The notes beneath the pieces are model-generated. The model had not been told where the DNA came from and did no database searches. It worked only from the letters and a program-made list of their open reading frames with translations. DNA of 64,000 nucleotides from Owenia fusiformis (taxonomy: Eukaryota > Annelida > Polychaeta > Sabellida > Oweniidae). The stretch is taken from positions 36,885,759-36,949,758 of the forward strand of contig CAIIXF020000009.1 of the NCBI GenBank assembly GCA_903813345.2. The letters are read 5' to 3'. The translations under genes and the position numbers were made by a program. Shown in pieces: positions 15,501 through 30,500 of the stretch. Position 1 is the stretch's first letter, and every line of letters starts with the position of its first letter.

Positions 15501-18500
15501 TTTTTTCTAGGAATCACAATTTGATTTGATTTCCTATTTTATTCAAACCTCTTAGATCAGAAGCAATGAGATGACTTAATCATTTGAGACTAAAAGCTAA
15601 CTGTAAAATAAGACAAAGCTACACAGTTACACAGTAATACATACAGGCACAGATTAATCCTAATCTCTGAGATTTATTCCCCTCACACTGGTACCTAAAC
15701 CTCAATATTTTGTTATCTTTTTCTCCACAACGTCGCAGGAAATTACTTAATTGCACTGACGAACGGCATTACCAATAGGTACACATACATTAATTAGATA
15801 ATGGAAAACGTGAATTTGTACAAAGTTATGTAATTATTCTAATATTTATCGTGCTTTAATTCATGGTCTTTATAAATGACATCCGCGTTTCTCAAGGGTA
15901 TACCAACTACCTTCATCAAATATTTTTACTCACTACTTATTTCAAAGTTAGGATGACCAATTCTCGTAAACATATTGCCCACAGTTTCCGGAGTTGTGAG
16001 GTTCTCTTACGACTATTATTCAATATACACTACGATTTTTACAAATAATATGTCAGTTGAAGTGAGATGAATTCTCCAATGTTAACCTATAAAAGGAGTA
16101 CAGTAGAAAGTCATGCTATTAGTTCATAACACCTCATGGCCAAATCTGTAGGAATTTTTAAAATACATTTATGAGGAGGCCTCAACTCTGGACATAGGAA
16201 AGACAGTGTAAATAAGGTAAGTCTGATTCACTTTGTGCAATGTGTCAACTTATTATTTTCTTATTAAATAACGCAGGTGCGAGTAGCTAGTTACCAGATT
16301 CACCACCAGGTGGCTCGTTCGGGTCAGATAGCATGGCGGGTATAGTAGAAAGTTCGCTTAAATTACATCTTTTTGCGTGGTTCAATTTTCATATAACCCT
16401 TATGTATCCAATAGTTATGCAAATTAAAATATGTCCAGTAAAAGAAAATGTTATCTGTCCAATACAAGAAAATATAATTCACTTTTTGTGATTTTGTAAC
16501 ATGGGGTCTCTGGGGAATCAACCCGAACAAGAAGTCACATTTTCAAAAAAAATTAAATTTTCAAAGTTGATAGACAATTTTCGAATACATATTTCTGGAT
16601 GTACTTTTACATGCAGATTTCAAATATGACATCACTTTGACTGAATTTTGAATATTTAATGACGTAAATCAAGATTATTTCTACTCGCATCTAGTCTATT
16701 GAATCATATTAAAACATTCTACTCCTGTATAGCAAATATCCACTCTGTATGCAGAAGTATAAAATGCAGGAAAGCGATGACATGATAATATGATCTAAAA
16801 AGTGATTACGGTGTAACCATCGGGATGAATCACACCATCTCATTTCTAGCAGTCCTGACTTTATATATATATATTTTAATTGAAATACAGAGAGATGGGA
16901 TGAACATGAGAATGGCTTTTATCGAATTAAAATAAAATCAGGTTCACTACTCATAGGATGATAAACTGTTAGTTGAGTGTTATTTTTCTGTAGAGTGTTA
17001 TTTTTCTTTTGCATCTCATGTTTTCTGATAGAGAATTAGAGAACAAAGCAGACTTCTATTGATTGAAGCCATCAAAATTCTTTTTATAAGCCTGGGTTAA
17101 GTACTGGGTAAACATTTTGCCCTCTAATGTTCAGAAATGTGATAATAATGGATTTTAAAAATTATTTCAAAAATTTAAATATGAAAGATTTTCTTAAAAA
17201 AAGATGTTATAGAAGGTGAATAAAGAATGGATAGAGTTTCCTAGATCCACGACATATTCCTGCATATGTTCCTAAAACCTCAGTAGGTATGAGATACATA
17301 AGAATACTCTTTGGTTAGATGATCTACAATGAAACATTTGTGCCAATAAACCAAGCTTATTATACAGACACTGCTAGTACTCTTCACAATTAAGCTCATC
17401 TTCATCTTCTCTTTAACTGTTATCGATTCTTTGATGTAGCTAGTCTTTATCCAATCAGAATACAGAACAGAATATAGAACATTTTCCGCTTACAAGAAAT
17501 TCCACTTTTAAACACCCATAAAAGGCCATGAAAGTTACATTTGAGGTCATTAAGATATTCATATTATCATAACTGTGAAATCATAGGAGTTACAGTCAGA
17601 GTGTAGTGCTGCTAGTTAAATTGGATGCAGGGTATATACAGAGGAAGATATGCATCAAGCTTCACCTCTTCATACTTCCCCCTAACAGTTGCTCACAATC
17701 AATCCCACAATATGTCAAAGCAATTGCAAATTGCCATTCAGAGCAGGTAAAGCCATAAGGAAGTGGAGGATCATGGGATAACACCTCCACTGTTTCCTTC
17801 CCAGGATATGAGTTCAATGGTCGAGGAGCTACACTTTTAGTAAAACCAATTTATTTTTTCAAGTATGCAATCACTTCAAATACACGATGCAGGAACAGTT
17901 AATAGGGAGAGGTACGTATTATATAATCTCACAGCCTTCGGACATGTAATTTATTCAATGCAAACGTTTCATTTAGTACATGTTTAGAATTTGAGTAATA
18001 AGGAAAAATGATTTTCAATACTTTTCACCGGTGTAACCAGGCAACACTTTGTAAAACTTTTAAAAAGATTATTAATTCAGAAGTTTGTTTTTAATTGAAA
18101 CTATGAAAATATAGTCTTTTGATAATAGTATTTTTCCCTTCAAAGGAGTGGTATCGATATGGAGAACTGAATTCAACAATGTTTTTCTCTTAAACCAATC
18201 ATTGAAAACTTTCTGTAAAAAACACTAATAAATATTTTATATAACTGTTTTTGTTAACATTTGTTGATTGATAAGTGCAATTGTTTTTGCTCCTGTGTAC
18301 TCTTTGCAAAGATCAGCCTGCTTCTCTAAAGCATATCCTGAGCTCATGTAATGTTGCACTGGGAGAACACCGCTACACTTGGAGGCATGACCAGGTTCTG
18401 AGAGAAATAGTCAGACAAATAGACAACATTATTACTTGCAAAGCCAGCCCACAAGTAAAGGAGACAGCACAATGGACGTCTTTCCTAAGAGAAGGTGAGA

Positions 18501-21500
18501 GTAAAGGACCCCAACAACAGAAGCCAATCAAGTTACCAGGTATCCTTCAGACTGCAACTGACTGGAAAATCGGAGTTGATTTGGGCAAGAAGTTAGTATT
18601 CCCCCAAGAGATAGCTACCACCACACTAAGACCAGATATTGTCATTACATCAGACAACAGGAGGTGTGTTATCTTAGTAGAACTTACTGTCCCATGGGAA
18701 GAAAGGATGGAGATTTCCCACGAGATAAAACAATCAAAATATGAGGATATCATCACAGAGGCAACGCAGAACGGTTGGAAAGCCCACAGCTTTCCTGTGG
18801 AAGTAGGATGTAGAGGATTTGCCGGGAAGTCAGTGACTTGGATGCTGAAATCCCTTGGAATGCCATCTACCAAGAGGAAAAGAGCAAGTACAGAAATCGG
18901 AGCAGTAGCAGAGAGATGCTCCAGATGGATATGGTTGCGAAGCAGTGCTGCATGGTTGCCTCATTAATTCGACATCTTGTTTCTACCACTCTAGCTTGTT
19001 CTCTGTGCATGCGTTGTGTCTCATTATGGTTTCCATAATGGGCGGGAGTTAACAGCAGAAGACGCTTACGGATCCACCCGGTCTTGCACATTGCATGCAT
19101 TTAGACTCGAGAAGCTACAGAGCGAGTAAGGAACAAAGTGGGGTAACAGCGCATGAGCGTTTAATTCAACATTTTATATAACTGTTTTTGTTAACATTTG
19201 TTGATTGATAAGTGCAATTGTTTTTGCTCCTTTCTACCAATTCTTGAGAATGAAAAAAAATGTCTTTCCGAACCTTGTTGGAACAAAATAGCACATACAA
19301 CATGTTTTTAGACCTCTCAATATTACAGTTATACAAAGGAATTTTTGGTTGATTTTAAAAAAGTATTCAATAAATTAAAACAAAATCCCCCCAAAATAGA
19401 TAAAAATCAAGATAAACCTTTTATTTCATTAACAAGATACTTTTTTAAAATCAACCAAAATTTCCTTACAATTACAATATTGAGAGAACTAAACATGTTG
19501 TGTTTATGTCCTTTTGTTCCAATGAGGTTTGGAAAGATGTTTCATTTCACTCTGGAAACATGATACCAAGAACAAAACAAGTGTTTGATGTGTTTTCTAA
19601 AACAATATAGATGAAAGTATATATATATTTTTCAAATTATATTGTTACCATTCAAAAGATGATTTTTTATGACTGGTTTAAGAGAAACGTGTGTTCTCCA
19701 TATCTATACCACTCCTTTGCCTTGCTAATTTTTCGATCCTGGCAACATGTCTGATCTTATATCACAGTATGCCTAAACCAGGTATCATGATGAGTACATG
19801 TCAAAGTACATGTATTGTCTAATGGAATAATATTCACTTAAAGATGTAAAAATTGAACTGAACACACAAAATAAATGTGTTTCTAATGATACTTTAGGAA
19901 GAGAGTTCCATGTTGGGAGAGATCATAAGGTTTCAAGATGTTGCAGTAATTGAGTTGTGTGAATTCTCGTAGAATAGTAATGATGCTTCTCATCTCTAGT
20001 ACTGAACCAGACAAAACTCAGCTTATCTTGTAACTCACTCAAAAATACATCTATATTCTATGAAACATGTTCTTTCAATATATACTAAACCTAAATATAG
20101 GATATTTCCTCAGATAGTTGAATGCGAAGTTTAAATTTTATTGGGAGTTGTTTCTTTAGATTTCTCTTATCACCTATTGTTATTTGAAAATGAGATGTAA
20201 AACGATGTTATATTGCATTGAATTTCATTGAATAATTTAGTAGTAAGGTCATAGTGCGCTAAATATTTGCAAGAAACTTCATAACAATGATGGATCACTA
20301 ACATCTGTAGGAATAGTAAGTATTTAAAATTACATAGGTACATAGTACAAATACATAGAAGAGGTTATTTACTGGGAGGGATTCAATATGGGTTTTATTC
20401 CAAGGGACAATATGATATTTCCAGAGGGCTCGGAGGATCAATGGGAAATATATTGTCACGAGGAATAAACCATTTTTTATACCGACCAGTAAATGAGCTT
20501 TTTATCGTATGATATTCAATTAGTTAATGAAAACACAGAATGAAATCCTGTGCTAACTCTCTCCATAATAGCATCAGTTAAAAATCCATATCTCATTTTT
20601 GTATGAAACAAAACCAGACAATATATTGAGTAAAAGTATGACTTAACTTCATGACACTTTGAAATATAAAAATGTTATTGTATAAATACATCAACATCAA
20701 AAACTTTAACAAAACGAATACATGTACATCACAGGGCAGTCGCATATTGCTCAGATTTCTGTGACGTTGACTGTCCGTGGCAGTGCATGATGATGAAAAT
20801 TACAATTTAATTCGCCTAAAAGGCTTACAATATTCATTAAACAGTTACTGAATAACAAAACATGTCTGCGTTACCAATAACATTATAATCAGTTCCCCCG
20901 TTCTCATCCTGTTATTCTAAGTAATTTATACTCAATTATTTAATAGTAAAATTATTCACTAAATACTAAGATAAATCACATCAGAATTTCCAATTTCCAA
21001 CAATTTGGTTTGCCTGTGCAAGTAATAACTAGAATGCTAGGAAATATTTAGACAAATGGGATTTTCATGAGATTGGGGAATTTAAATCTGCCTAGTAACT
21101 CAATGGCTTGAAGAATATGGTCTCAAAGTCATCCCAAGTGCTCTATATACAGGGTCAGCCAAAAAGAGTCATTTAAAGAGGCCATATACTTTTAACCCAT
21201 TTATTACTTGTTTGTGTGGAGAAAAAATTGAGGAAAAAACATTGAGTTTGAGGAATTCTACATGTATGTTGATTTATTTGAAGATTTATTCTATGTGATT
21301 TAGACAACTTGAATTGCCAAGATATGGGATCTGTACTTTGAAATCAGAGGCTGAAATGCACTAATGACCCTGATATTTTCATTGCCATTATAATGCATGA
21401 TAAAGCATCATATAAGTCAACATCATAAAAACATTAATACTCATTCCTTTTTTTACTTTCAGATTTGTTATGTCTCCAGGATTGGCCAATCAGAGTAGAG

Positions 21501-24500
21501 TAAATGGTTCAAATCAGACAACAGATCCTATATTCATAGAGAAAGAAATAGAAAATATAATATGGGACTTTGTTCCACCATTTATAATATCAATTGGAAC
21601 TTTGGGAAATGTGCTCTCGCTGATTGTGCTCCTTGGAAAGAAGCTACGAAAAACCACCTGGAGTTTGTACTTGATTGTGCTAGCTGTATGCGACACAATT
21701 GTGTTATTCACGGGGTTGTTCCGGCAGTGGTTCTGGCGAATCACACCATCTTCAATTGATGTAAGAGCATTATCAAACACTGGTTGTAAGATCCACACAT
21801 TTCTAACATACACATGTACCCAGTATAGTTCATGGATTCTTGTGGCATTAACATTTGAAAGATTTGTCACAGTATATTTTCCACTCCGATCAAAGACTCT
21901 CTGTACGAGGAAAACATCAATCAGTAGTTTAGCAGTATTCCTAGGATTGATAATATCTTTAAATCTTCATTTCTACTGGACTGTTAACATTGGAAAATAT
22001 GGATGTGACGTGTATGATCATAGCTTGTTTAGATTTATGGGACTTATATGGCCTTGGATTGACTTGTGTGTCACATCTTTTCTTCCGTTCATCATCATGC
22101 TCGTATGTAACACAACAATAATCATATGCCTCGTTAAGGAAAGAAACAAGAGACTCCACCTGACAAAACTATCAGAACAAACTACAAACAACTTGAGGAA
22201 AACAACGGGTGCAACAATAATGTTCATCACAGTCACTTTCACATTTTTAGTCCTAACATGCCCGCTCGCCATCTATTTAACTTTCTGGAAATATTGGTCG
22301 AAAGGTGCAACACCACACACTAAAGCTGTACTGGATTTGGCATGGGCAATTATAAATATGTTACAATACACAAACAATGGGATCAACTTCTATCTGTATT
22401 GTTTAAGTGGACCAAGGTTTAGAGGCGAGTTGAAACAATTATGTTTTGCTAGGAAAAGAAATCTACATGACGGGAGGAAAGTAGACAATTCAAAATCAAC
22501 TCGGTCAGGAAATAGGAGCCCAACAAGTGTAACAAGGACAACCGTTATACGCAGTACCTGAATACAGGCTACTGGGAACCAACAATTTATATATAAGATA
22601 CATCTAAGTTCATGTAAAGACCGGGTCACAAGTGAGAACATATACAGTTTATAAATACTGATTTTCAGCATATTTTTATTAATAAGGATGATGTGCTTAG
22701 AGTTAAGCGATATAAAAAGCTTATATACAAAGTTTTCTGTTCCACATACATGTATTATACATTTATTGGCTGCTATTACTGTACATTTCAAGCAAATAGA
22801 TCAATTGACCTTTCATAAAATAATTATTTATCTCATATTAATGAATTTTGATTCCAGTGATTCATATGATTGGCCCATAAGAGAAATACTGAGGTAACTT
22901 TTAATTAGTTTCTGAAAAATCGCGCCCTTCTTCAGAAAGTATGGTGGATGTGGTGGTTTGGAATCTTATTTTCTCACAAATCAAATGTTTTATATTCGCC
23001 CAAAAATCTATAACTAAGCAATACAAAATGTTCCAGAAAAACTTCAAAATATAACGAGGCATTAACATGCAAAATGTCACCAGCTGCTATTTGTTACAAA
23101 TGTTGATCACCAAACACTGTCACCAACCACCGAATGCTGAACACCAACCGCTGAACACCATCCACAAAAATGGAGACTATAACAACAGAAATGATACCTA
23201 CTTTTTAGTTTAGAACAAGGAGCCAGAGTGCAGAAGAGTTCCATACATACATGACGACACTCAGTCTGTGGCCTTCCACACTGTCTCAGGAGCCATTTAA
23301 CTGCATAGAACAAATTCTTCCGTTTCCAATCCCTATAAAACATAGAAACTCAATGGGCTCTAATGGTGACTTTCAAACGTAACATACCTAATGAAAACAC
23401 CAAACTTATACAGTATGAACTTAAACACATCGTTTTTGTCTAAATCATTTGAGTCACTCAGTATTGATTAGATTATTTGCAATTTGTACTATAGTAGCAT
23501 TTTCTACTCACCCTCCTGCTCTTCTGGATTCTTTGTCTTTGTGCAACATGTCAGCTTTAGCCTTAATGATGCGTTCAGCATGATGTATTGCCTGCTTGCA
23601 TTGTTCTTGGGTGCCTACACGTTCAGAATTTACATGTTTGACATTATAAATTTCCCAGATGACAATGTGTCTCACCTGTACTGATATTTCACATTCCAGC
23701 AAAGAAAACCCTCAAAACATTCTTCTACATTGGACTAATCCACAGAAGAAGTAATATCTGTATCACGTTACACATTAGGGTTTTATTTCTGTCTACTGCA
23801 TTTTTAAAGCAGTTTACAAAGAGCCTTATACATAATGCAAATTTAGGAAGAATCCACCAAATCAAACATTATTACACTGCAAGACTGCAGCTCAGTAAGA
23901 GAAGTTTCATTTTAAATTACTTTAATTTTGCAAAAATAAGACCTTACCAAGGGACTTGTCATCTTTGTGAGCCATAGCTAGACTCTCCACATAAACAGCT
24001 AGAATCTCAAATATGAAAGTATCCACAAGTGAGTCAACCTCCCTGGAAATAACAAAAGAAGATACATGTTAGGATGGTGTCCAATTCTTAACAGTTGTGG
24101 ATGAAAAATTGCTGGATTAAACAAGTTTTTTGAATATTTCATGAAAAAGTAATGAAGTATAAAACACTATTAATGGTACAGACTAGTATGTGGTAGAAAA
24201 TGTAATATTTTGACAACAAAAAAGTGATTTCTCCAAAACCAGGCAAAAGTAAGAGTTGGATCCACTCGTATAAATTACCAGTATTAACCCCAAAATTGTG
24301 TAAAAGCATTAGTTCAGATGAATGGCTGTTTTCATTTGTCGATGTTGTCAGACAAATGGAGGACAAACGTGGGACAAGAGGGCCATTCCATAGGCCACTG
24401 TGAGCCAAAATTACACACATACCCACTTCTTATACCCTTTTCTTATTATTCAGATCATGTATAGACATTTATCTACAGAATTACATTTTGTCTAATATGC

Positions 24501-27500
24501 TTTTCACACATCTCACATCATTAGTAAAAAATTCAAGCAATTTTCTGAGTGGCAGCCAATTTGAAAAAATATATTTTCGTGTAAAATCCATTTTTTCATT
24601 ATACAATTTTCTCACAGATATGAAACAGACAGACTGATGGACGGAGTGCATTACAATATCTTTACTAAACTTCATTCACATTGGTAGTAGAACAAAATTG
24701 TACAAAACATGTACCTGAACACTGTGTATATAGCATTGAAGCCTAGTGCAGATCCAAGCCGCTTAAAGGCACTCGGGTGGAGGGCATTGCTATACAACCG
24801 CTTCAATATGGACTTCACATTTATGGGTTTCTTCTCCAATTGCTGAAAGAACACACAGTAGATAAGTTGCAATGAGGAACCTCATCAGAATAATATTCTA
24901 GGTTATATAAAGTGACACCAAAGACAAGGTATTGTAAAATGTTGTGCGCAATCTTATCAAAAAGTATAAGTATCTGATAAAAAGCATTTCATAAAAATAA
25001 AATTGAGATACTGTATCTGGTCAAAAATAGAAGTTGAAAAGAAGATGAAGAAATGTCCAAATTCCATAAGAAATTAAATTCTGTTTTTATTCAAATTATT
25101 GACAATAATTTCATTTATGGCAATGTGAGAGTCGGTTAAGGTTTAGGTATGAACAAGCCCTGAGAAGACCATTCCCCGGTTATCCCAGGTAAATGTTTCT
25201 GGTAAGTTACACTGAACGAAACATCAAGCTTCAGATCTCGAGAGTACGAGATGAGACTTCAGACGAGATATCGATAGGATTGAAGTTGGAGGGTCTTCTC
25301 CCTAGGTCCTTAAAAAATCCTTAAACATCAATGTAAGTTATACATTTCGTTTCTTTTCCCTCACCTCCTTCCCCAGCTTACACCACCAGTTGGAGCCTTA
25401 TTTTCGCCCAAGAAGATGAGTTGGAGATGGTATTATAATATATCCAATTGAGCTAATTAACAGTTATGTCAAATTCTAAACTCTTGTAGCTAATTAACTT
25501 AAATTAGCCATTAATTTCTTAGGTATTGTGTTTTGTGTTAATTGGCTCAATATTTATTTATATTAATTTTATATTAATAATTTTACATGTACGACTCTCA
25601 CAGCCATATTTATACTCTACATGAACATAAAAAATATTCTTACCAGATCACCTTAAACATCTATGATGTAAAAGTTGTTGGACTTTTAAAGAAATAGGCA
25701 TGACATGAAATGAATTCAAAATGTGAAGATTTTTCAAAACCACTCTCAACAAGTCTAGTCTAAGTGTAGCACATTTAACACTATGATATATCAATGGAAA
25801 GAATAACAAAAGACCATTGGAAAAGTGCATTATTCCTGATCAATGTTAAAAGCAAGATCCGGTCAGACCTACTTATATATAGACCACTATTAGCTAAAAT
25901 GATATGAAGTACCCAGATCTCTACAGGCTGCTACCCTAATCTACAAAAGCTGTATTGAATGAACAATTTATCGCATAGCTACTATATTTATTCTCAACAT
26001 GAAGCTGATTTAATTGTGTTTGAGTGTTTTCCTGTTCAAAATCATATTTTATAATGTTTTCAATATGACCAAACATCAGTCTTCCAAAGTGCTTATTGAC
26101 CTGTTGTCAGTTTTGATTTGGCTAATGAGTCTGATGAGGTTAAATGTTCCAGTCATTCAAATTAACTCATTTATGTATGTGAAGACTTGAGAAAATGGTG
26201 TTTCGGGTTATCACAATATTTTTCATCTTTCATTTTTCATGTGTTACTTGTTCTGCATCTACTTGTTCCTACAATGCACCATGGAAAATATTTACGGATA
26301 CAAAACTTAAACATCAAGCACTAAATGTGATCAGTGGACAGACAGCTCTAGGATGTGCAACATTTTGTTTTCTCGATGATAAATGCACATCATTCAATCA
26401 TTAATCAAGAACTGGCAAATGTCAACTGCTTAGGGGTGAACGATTTGGTTCTATAGGGGATGACAAACAAGCAAGTATTGGTTGGCAATTCTATAAAATA
26501 GACTGCCAGTTTTTTGTAACATTGGTAAGTTTTGTATTACTACAGTATTATCTTGTCACAGACATGATGAAAATGTGTCCATTCCAGGAATTGGACATAT
26601 AATCTAAAGATAGCTTAAATTATATTTTCAAAGTAGAGAACTTTTAGTTTGTGGATAAATAAATAGGGCATTAGAGGCTGTTTCTATACAAGAAATAAAA
26701 GACTTAATTCAAAACTCAAATTAAAAATTTATTTCTGAGTCAGTTAATTCTTCTTTTTTCTAGGATATATCGCCTTCACCTGGATGCAGTAATATATGTG
26801 AGAAAAAAGGTAAATACAATAACTACAAACTTTTACATCAATTTTATTTTCAAGCTCTTGATTGAATTCTCAGTAGTCACAATAAGGCTTTGTCTAAAAG
26901 GTTTCATACTAGATTCTAAAGTACACATAAAGATTCATTTTTTAATAGTTAGATCACCAACCAACCAATGTTATAAGATTTGCGGAGTCTGACTTTTGTT
27001 ACGAATAAACAGTGCTGCTCTTTTAACCACTAAAAGATAAGCATAGAATTCAATGTGAAATGTATGAGATAGAGTGCAAGGGTTCATATGCTTTTTTCAT
27101 ATTAACTGAGTAATTTAATAAATTAAAGTACACATTGTCCAGCTCCAGTGCCACAGAATACATTGTTTTCATAGCAACAGCATGTTTTTTGTTAAATCTT
27201 ACTATACAATGGGTAAACTGACGCTTATAGTATCATGTTCTAATTAAATACTGTAGATTGGGTTAATTTGGTGCCCGCTTTAATTTGGCGAATTTGGCGA
27301 AATTGAAAAATTCGCCAATATAAATCTTTGCCAAAATTTAGAATGAATTCCCGGATATTATCTTTTCCTATAGCCAGGCTCAATTATTATGTATCAGCAC
27401 TATATAAAATTTTATTGCTGTAAATGGCAAAACAAGCAAAAACTAAGGAATGTAGAAATTGCACTCCTTCATGGAGATGGCTGCATCCACGTGGATAGAA

Positions 27501-30500
27501 ATGATGTCCCTACAAATAGGACATCCTTAATGTATCCCATACTAAGACATGTGTAAGGTATATATAGCAATAATGAGCAGGGTGGCATATAATAATATAT
27601 TATTGCCACCTTGCCGGGCCAGTTCTAGGGGTTTTAGTGATAGTTTAGAAGGCATTCATTTTACTATATCGACCTGAGGAATATGCGACATCATAGTGGT
27701 GGTCAAGGTAAAAAATCCAAGATGGCTGCTTTATATAATAGTTAAATTTTGGCTCCACATATTATCAAGTTTTTAGTATGTTTTTGGACTACAATATCCA
27801 ATATAAATAGTTCTGGATTAACTATAAACGTTACTAGGACAGTTTTGGATTAACAATACACAAACTGCAGTACCATATCAAGAATATTTGGATGTTTTAA
27901 TCTGCATTTTAAAACAAAGGATTAAAAATTCTAATTTTGGAACTGCAACAGTTACTGACAATAAACATCAAAATTTACAAGAAAAAAGACCCATAAAGGT
28001 GAAAATAACAACTCAGGAAAATAAAGCAATTTTGATTCTCCAAGAAGGTAAATTATCAATTAGAAAGTATTTAATTTGTTTCAAAAAAGGAAATATTCCA
28101 GTATGACCTTTTAAGGGAGTAAAAAATAACAGCCTTATTTAATAAACAATAGAGGACATCTATACTACAGTAAACCATGGGCTTTCAACTAGAAGGTAAT
28201 TAGCAAATGGATTAGTGCATCCCTGTTTTCCAAACAGGATTAAGCCACATCATAACAAACACTTAACACTGTTAAGAGTGATATCAATACTTGATCACAA
28301 TGGCAACTCTTAGCCAACCTACCAGAACTGATGATGCTCAATCTGTTCCTCTCAATAGTGACTATATTTTCCTGGAAAACAACCCCGGAACACCCAAAGG
28401 AGAGAAAAGAAAAAGTTCAAGACTCAGGAAGCAACTAATGAAAGACAATCCAGAAAAAGTTTTCTTCCTCAACTTATACAGTGATATAGGAGACTCTGGG
28501 ATTTTAGCGATTGATGAAATACAGGGTGCACAACTATATACAGATCGTATAGAAGAATGGGAACGCCAGACTGTTATCTACATGAGTAGCTTCTCATACC
28601 TTAATATAAAAAGAGAAATTCACATGGGATGGTCAGACATAATCATTAATGATGGATCGAGAAATAATGAAACCATGGTCAAAATAACTGTTCATTCAAA
28701 TGGAACTATACTAATCAGTGGACCAAGATACATGGAATTTATAAACCAAGATCTATGTGTGATATATGAATTGTTAGGACCACCACCAAAGCCCCAAACA
28801 ACTCCAAGGAAAAAGATCTCACAAGTTAAACCTACTAAGCTGAGAAAGAAGCAGACCCCAAATCCTACCCCAGAAGAGCAGAACCCCACCCCTACCCCAG
28901 GAGAACAGAACCCCACCCCTACCCCAGGAGAGCAGAACCCTACCCCAGGAGAGCAGAACCTCACCTCTAGCATAGGAGAGCAGAACCCCACCCCTACCCC
29001 AGGAGAGCAGAACCCCCTCTCTACCCCAGAAAACCAGAACCCCATCTCTACCCCAGGAGAGAAGAACCCCATCTCTACCCCAGGAAAACAGAATCCCATC
29101 TCTACCCCAGGAGAGAAGAACCCCATCTCTACCCCAGGAGAGAAGAACCCCATCTCTACCCCAGGAAAACAGAACCCCATCTCTACCCCAGGAGAGAAGA
29201 ACCCCATCTCTACCCCAGGAGAGCAGAACCCCATCCCTACCCCAGAAGAGCATAACCCCACCCCTATCCCAGGAGAGCAGAACCCCATCTCTACCCTAGG
29301 AGAGCAGAACCCCATCTCTACCCCAGGAAAACAGAATCCCATCTCTACCCCAGGAGAGCAGAACCCCATCTCTACCCCAGGAGAGCAGAACTCAACCTCT
29401 ACCCCAGGAGAGCAAAACCTCACCCCTACCCTAGAAGAGCAGAACCCCATCTCTACCCCAGGAAAGCAGAACCCCATCTCTACCCCGGGAGAGAACCCCA
29501 TCTCTACCCCAGGAGAGCAGAAACCCATCCCTAACCCAGAAGAGCAGAACGCTACCCCTATCCCAGGAGAGCAGAACCCCATCCCTACCCCAGGAGAGCA
29601 GAACCCCATCTCTATCCCAGGAGAGCAGAACCCCACCTCTACCCCAGGAGAGCAAAATCCCATCACCTCACAGAGCCCCATATCAACCACGCCACAACAG
29701 ACTCCCTCTCTAGCCATACCACAGCAGAGACCCCCTTTGCCAAAACTCAATTCCCTTGCCAAATCCTCTATGAGCTCTGATGTAATAGAGGAAGATAGTG
29801 ACATTTCAACCAGTTTTATGGATCTTAGCTCAGACTCAACTAGCTGTGATACCTCCAGAGTCCTCCTTTTAGAGGAAACAATAACCTCTCTTAGGGCTTC
29901 CCTAGAAAAAAGCAACAACATGTGCAAACAGCAAAAACTACAAATAGAAAAGCTGAAAAAGGAAGTAATATCTACTACCAAGAAAAATGACAATCTTAAT
30001 AGTAAGCTCAAGGCCAAGACAAAAACCACTGAAAGCGCTACACAATGGCAAACTGATGACCTGCAGAAAGATCATCCAAAACTGATACATAAGGAGAATA
30101 AAGATAAACAATCTGTACAACCAACACCAAGACGAACACCAAAGATGCTATACATTGCAGCCAGTAACGGCTATGGTATATCAGCAGCAATTAACAGCCA
30201 ATCAAATCAAAAAATCGTTGCCACTGGGAATGTTCATGGAGGAGCAACCATAGAATTTATCAACTCAACTATTCCTCAAACTGTGAGCCAAATGAAACCT
30301 GACACTGTTGTCGTCCAATGCGGGACCAACAATATCATCGTCGAGAATACAACTACTACCATATCCAAAATGAAATCTCTAATCACTACCCTCAAATCAA
30401 CTGGTAAAGCAAACAAGACCAAAACAGCTGTCATAGAAATACCATATAGGAGAGACAAACCACTCTCACACAAGCTAAACACAAAGATTGACGCCATAAA

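Larger units (their letters stand above)
18010..19760. repeat. Foldback element interrupted by a retrotransposon fragment
   Basis: AAGGAGTGGTATCGATATGG (18144) is mirrored by CCATATCTATACCACTCCTT near 19700. A long inner hairpin runs from about 19230 to 19565 with its centre near 19400. The retrotransposon fragment and its 61-bp repeat lie between the arms. Confidence 0.65.

Noticed and set aside
16160-16220. Possible 5' exon of the GPCR ending before GTAAGT
   Set aside because: A GT-type donor alone is not enough; no paralogue or coding evidence supports it.
21514-22272. Minus-strand frames overlapping the GPCR
   Set aside because: Antisense shadows of a well-supported receptor coding exon.
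28857-29665. CRISPR-like regular repeats
   Set aside because: Units are contiguous, coding and in an animal LINE; there are no unique spacers.
28692-30029. Long open frame of 445 codons on the minus strand (CSPGVEMGF-type repeats)
   Set aside because: It is the antisense of the ORF1 minisatellite, open only because the repeat unit lacks stops in that frame.
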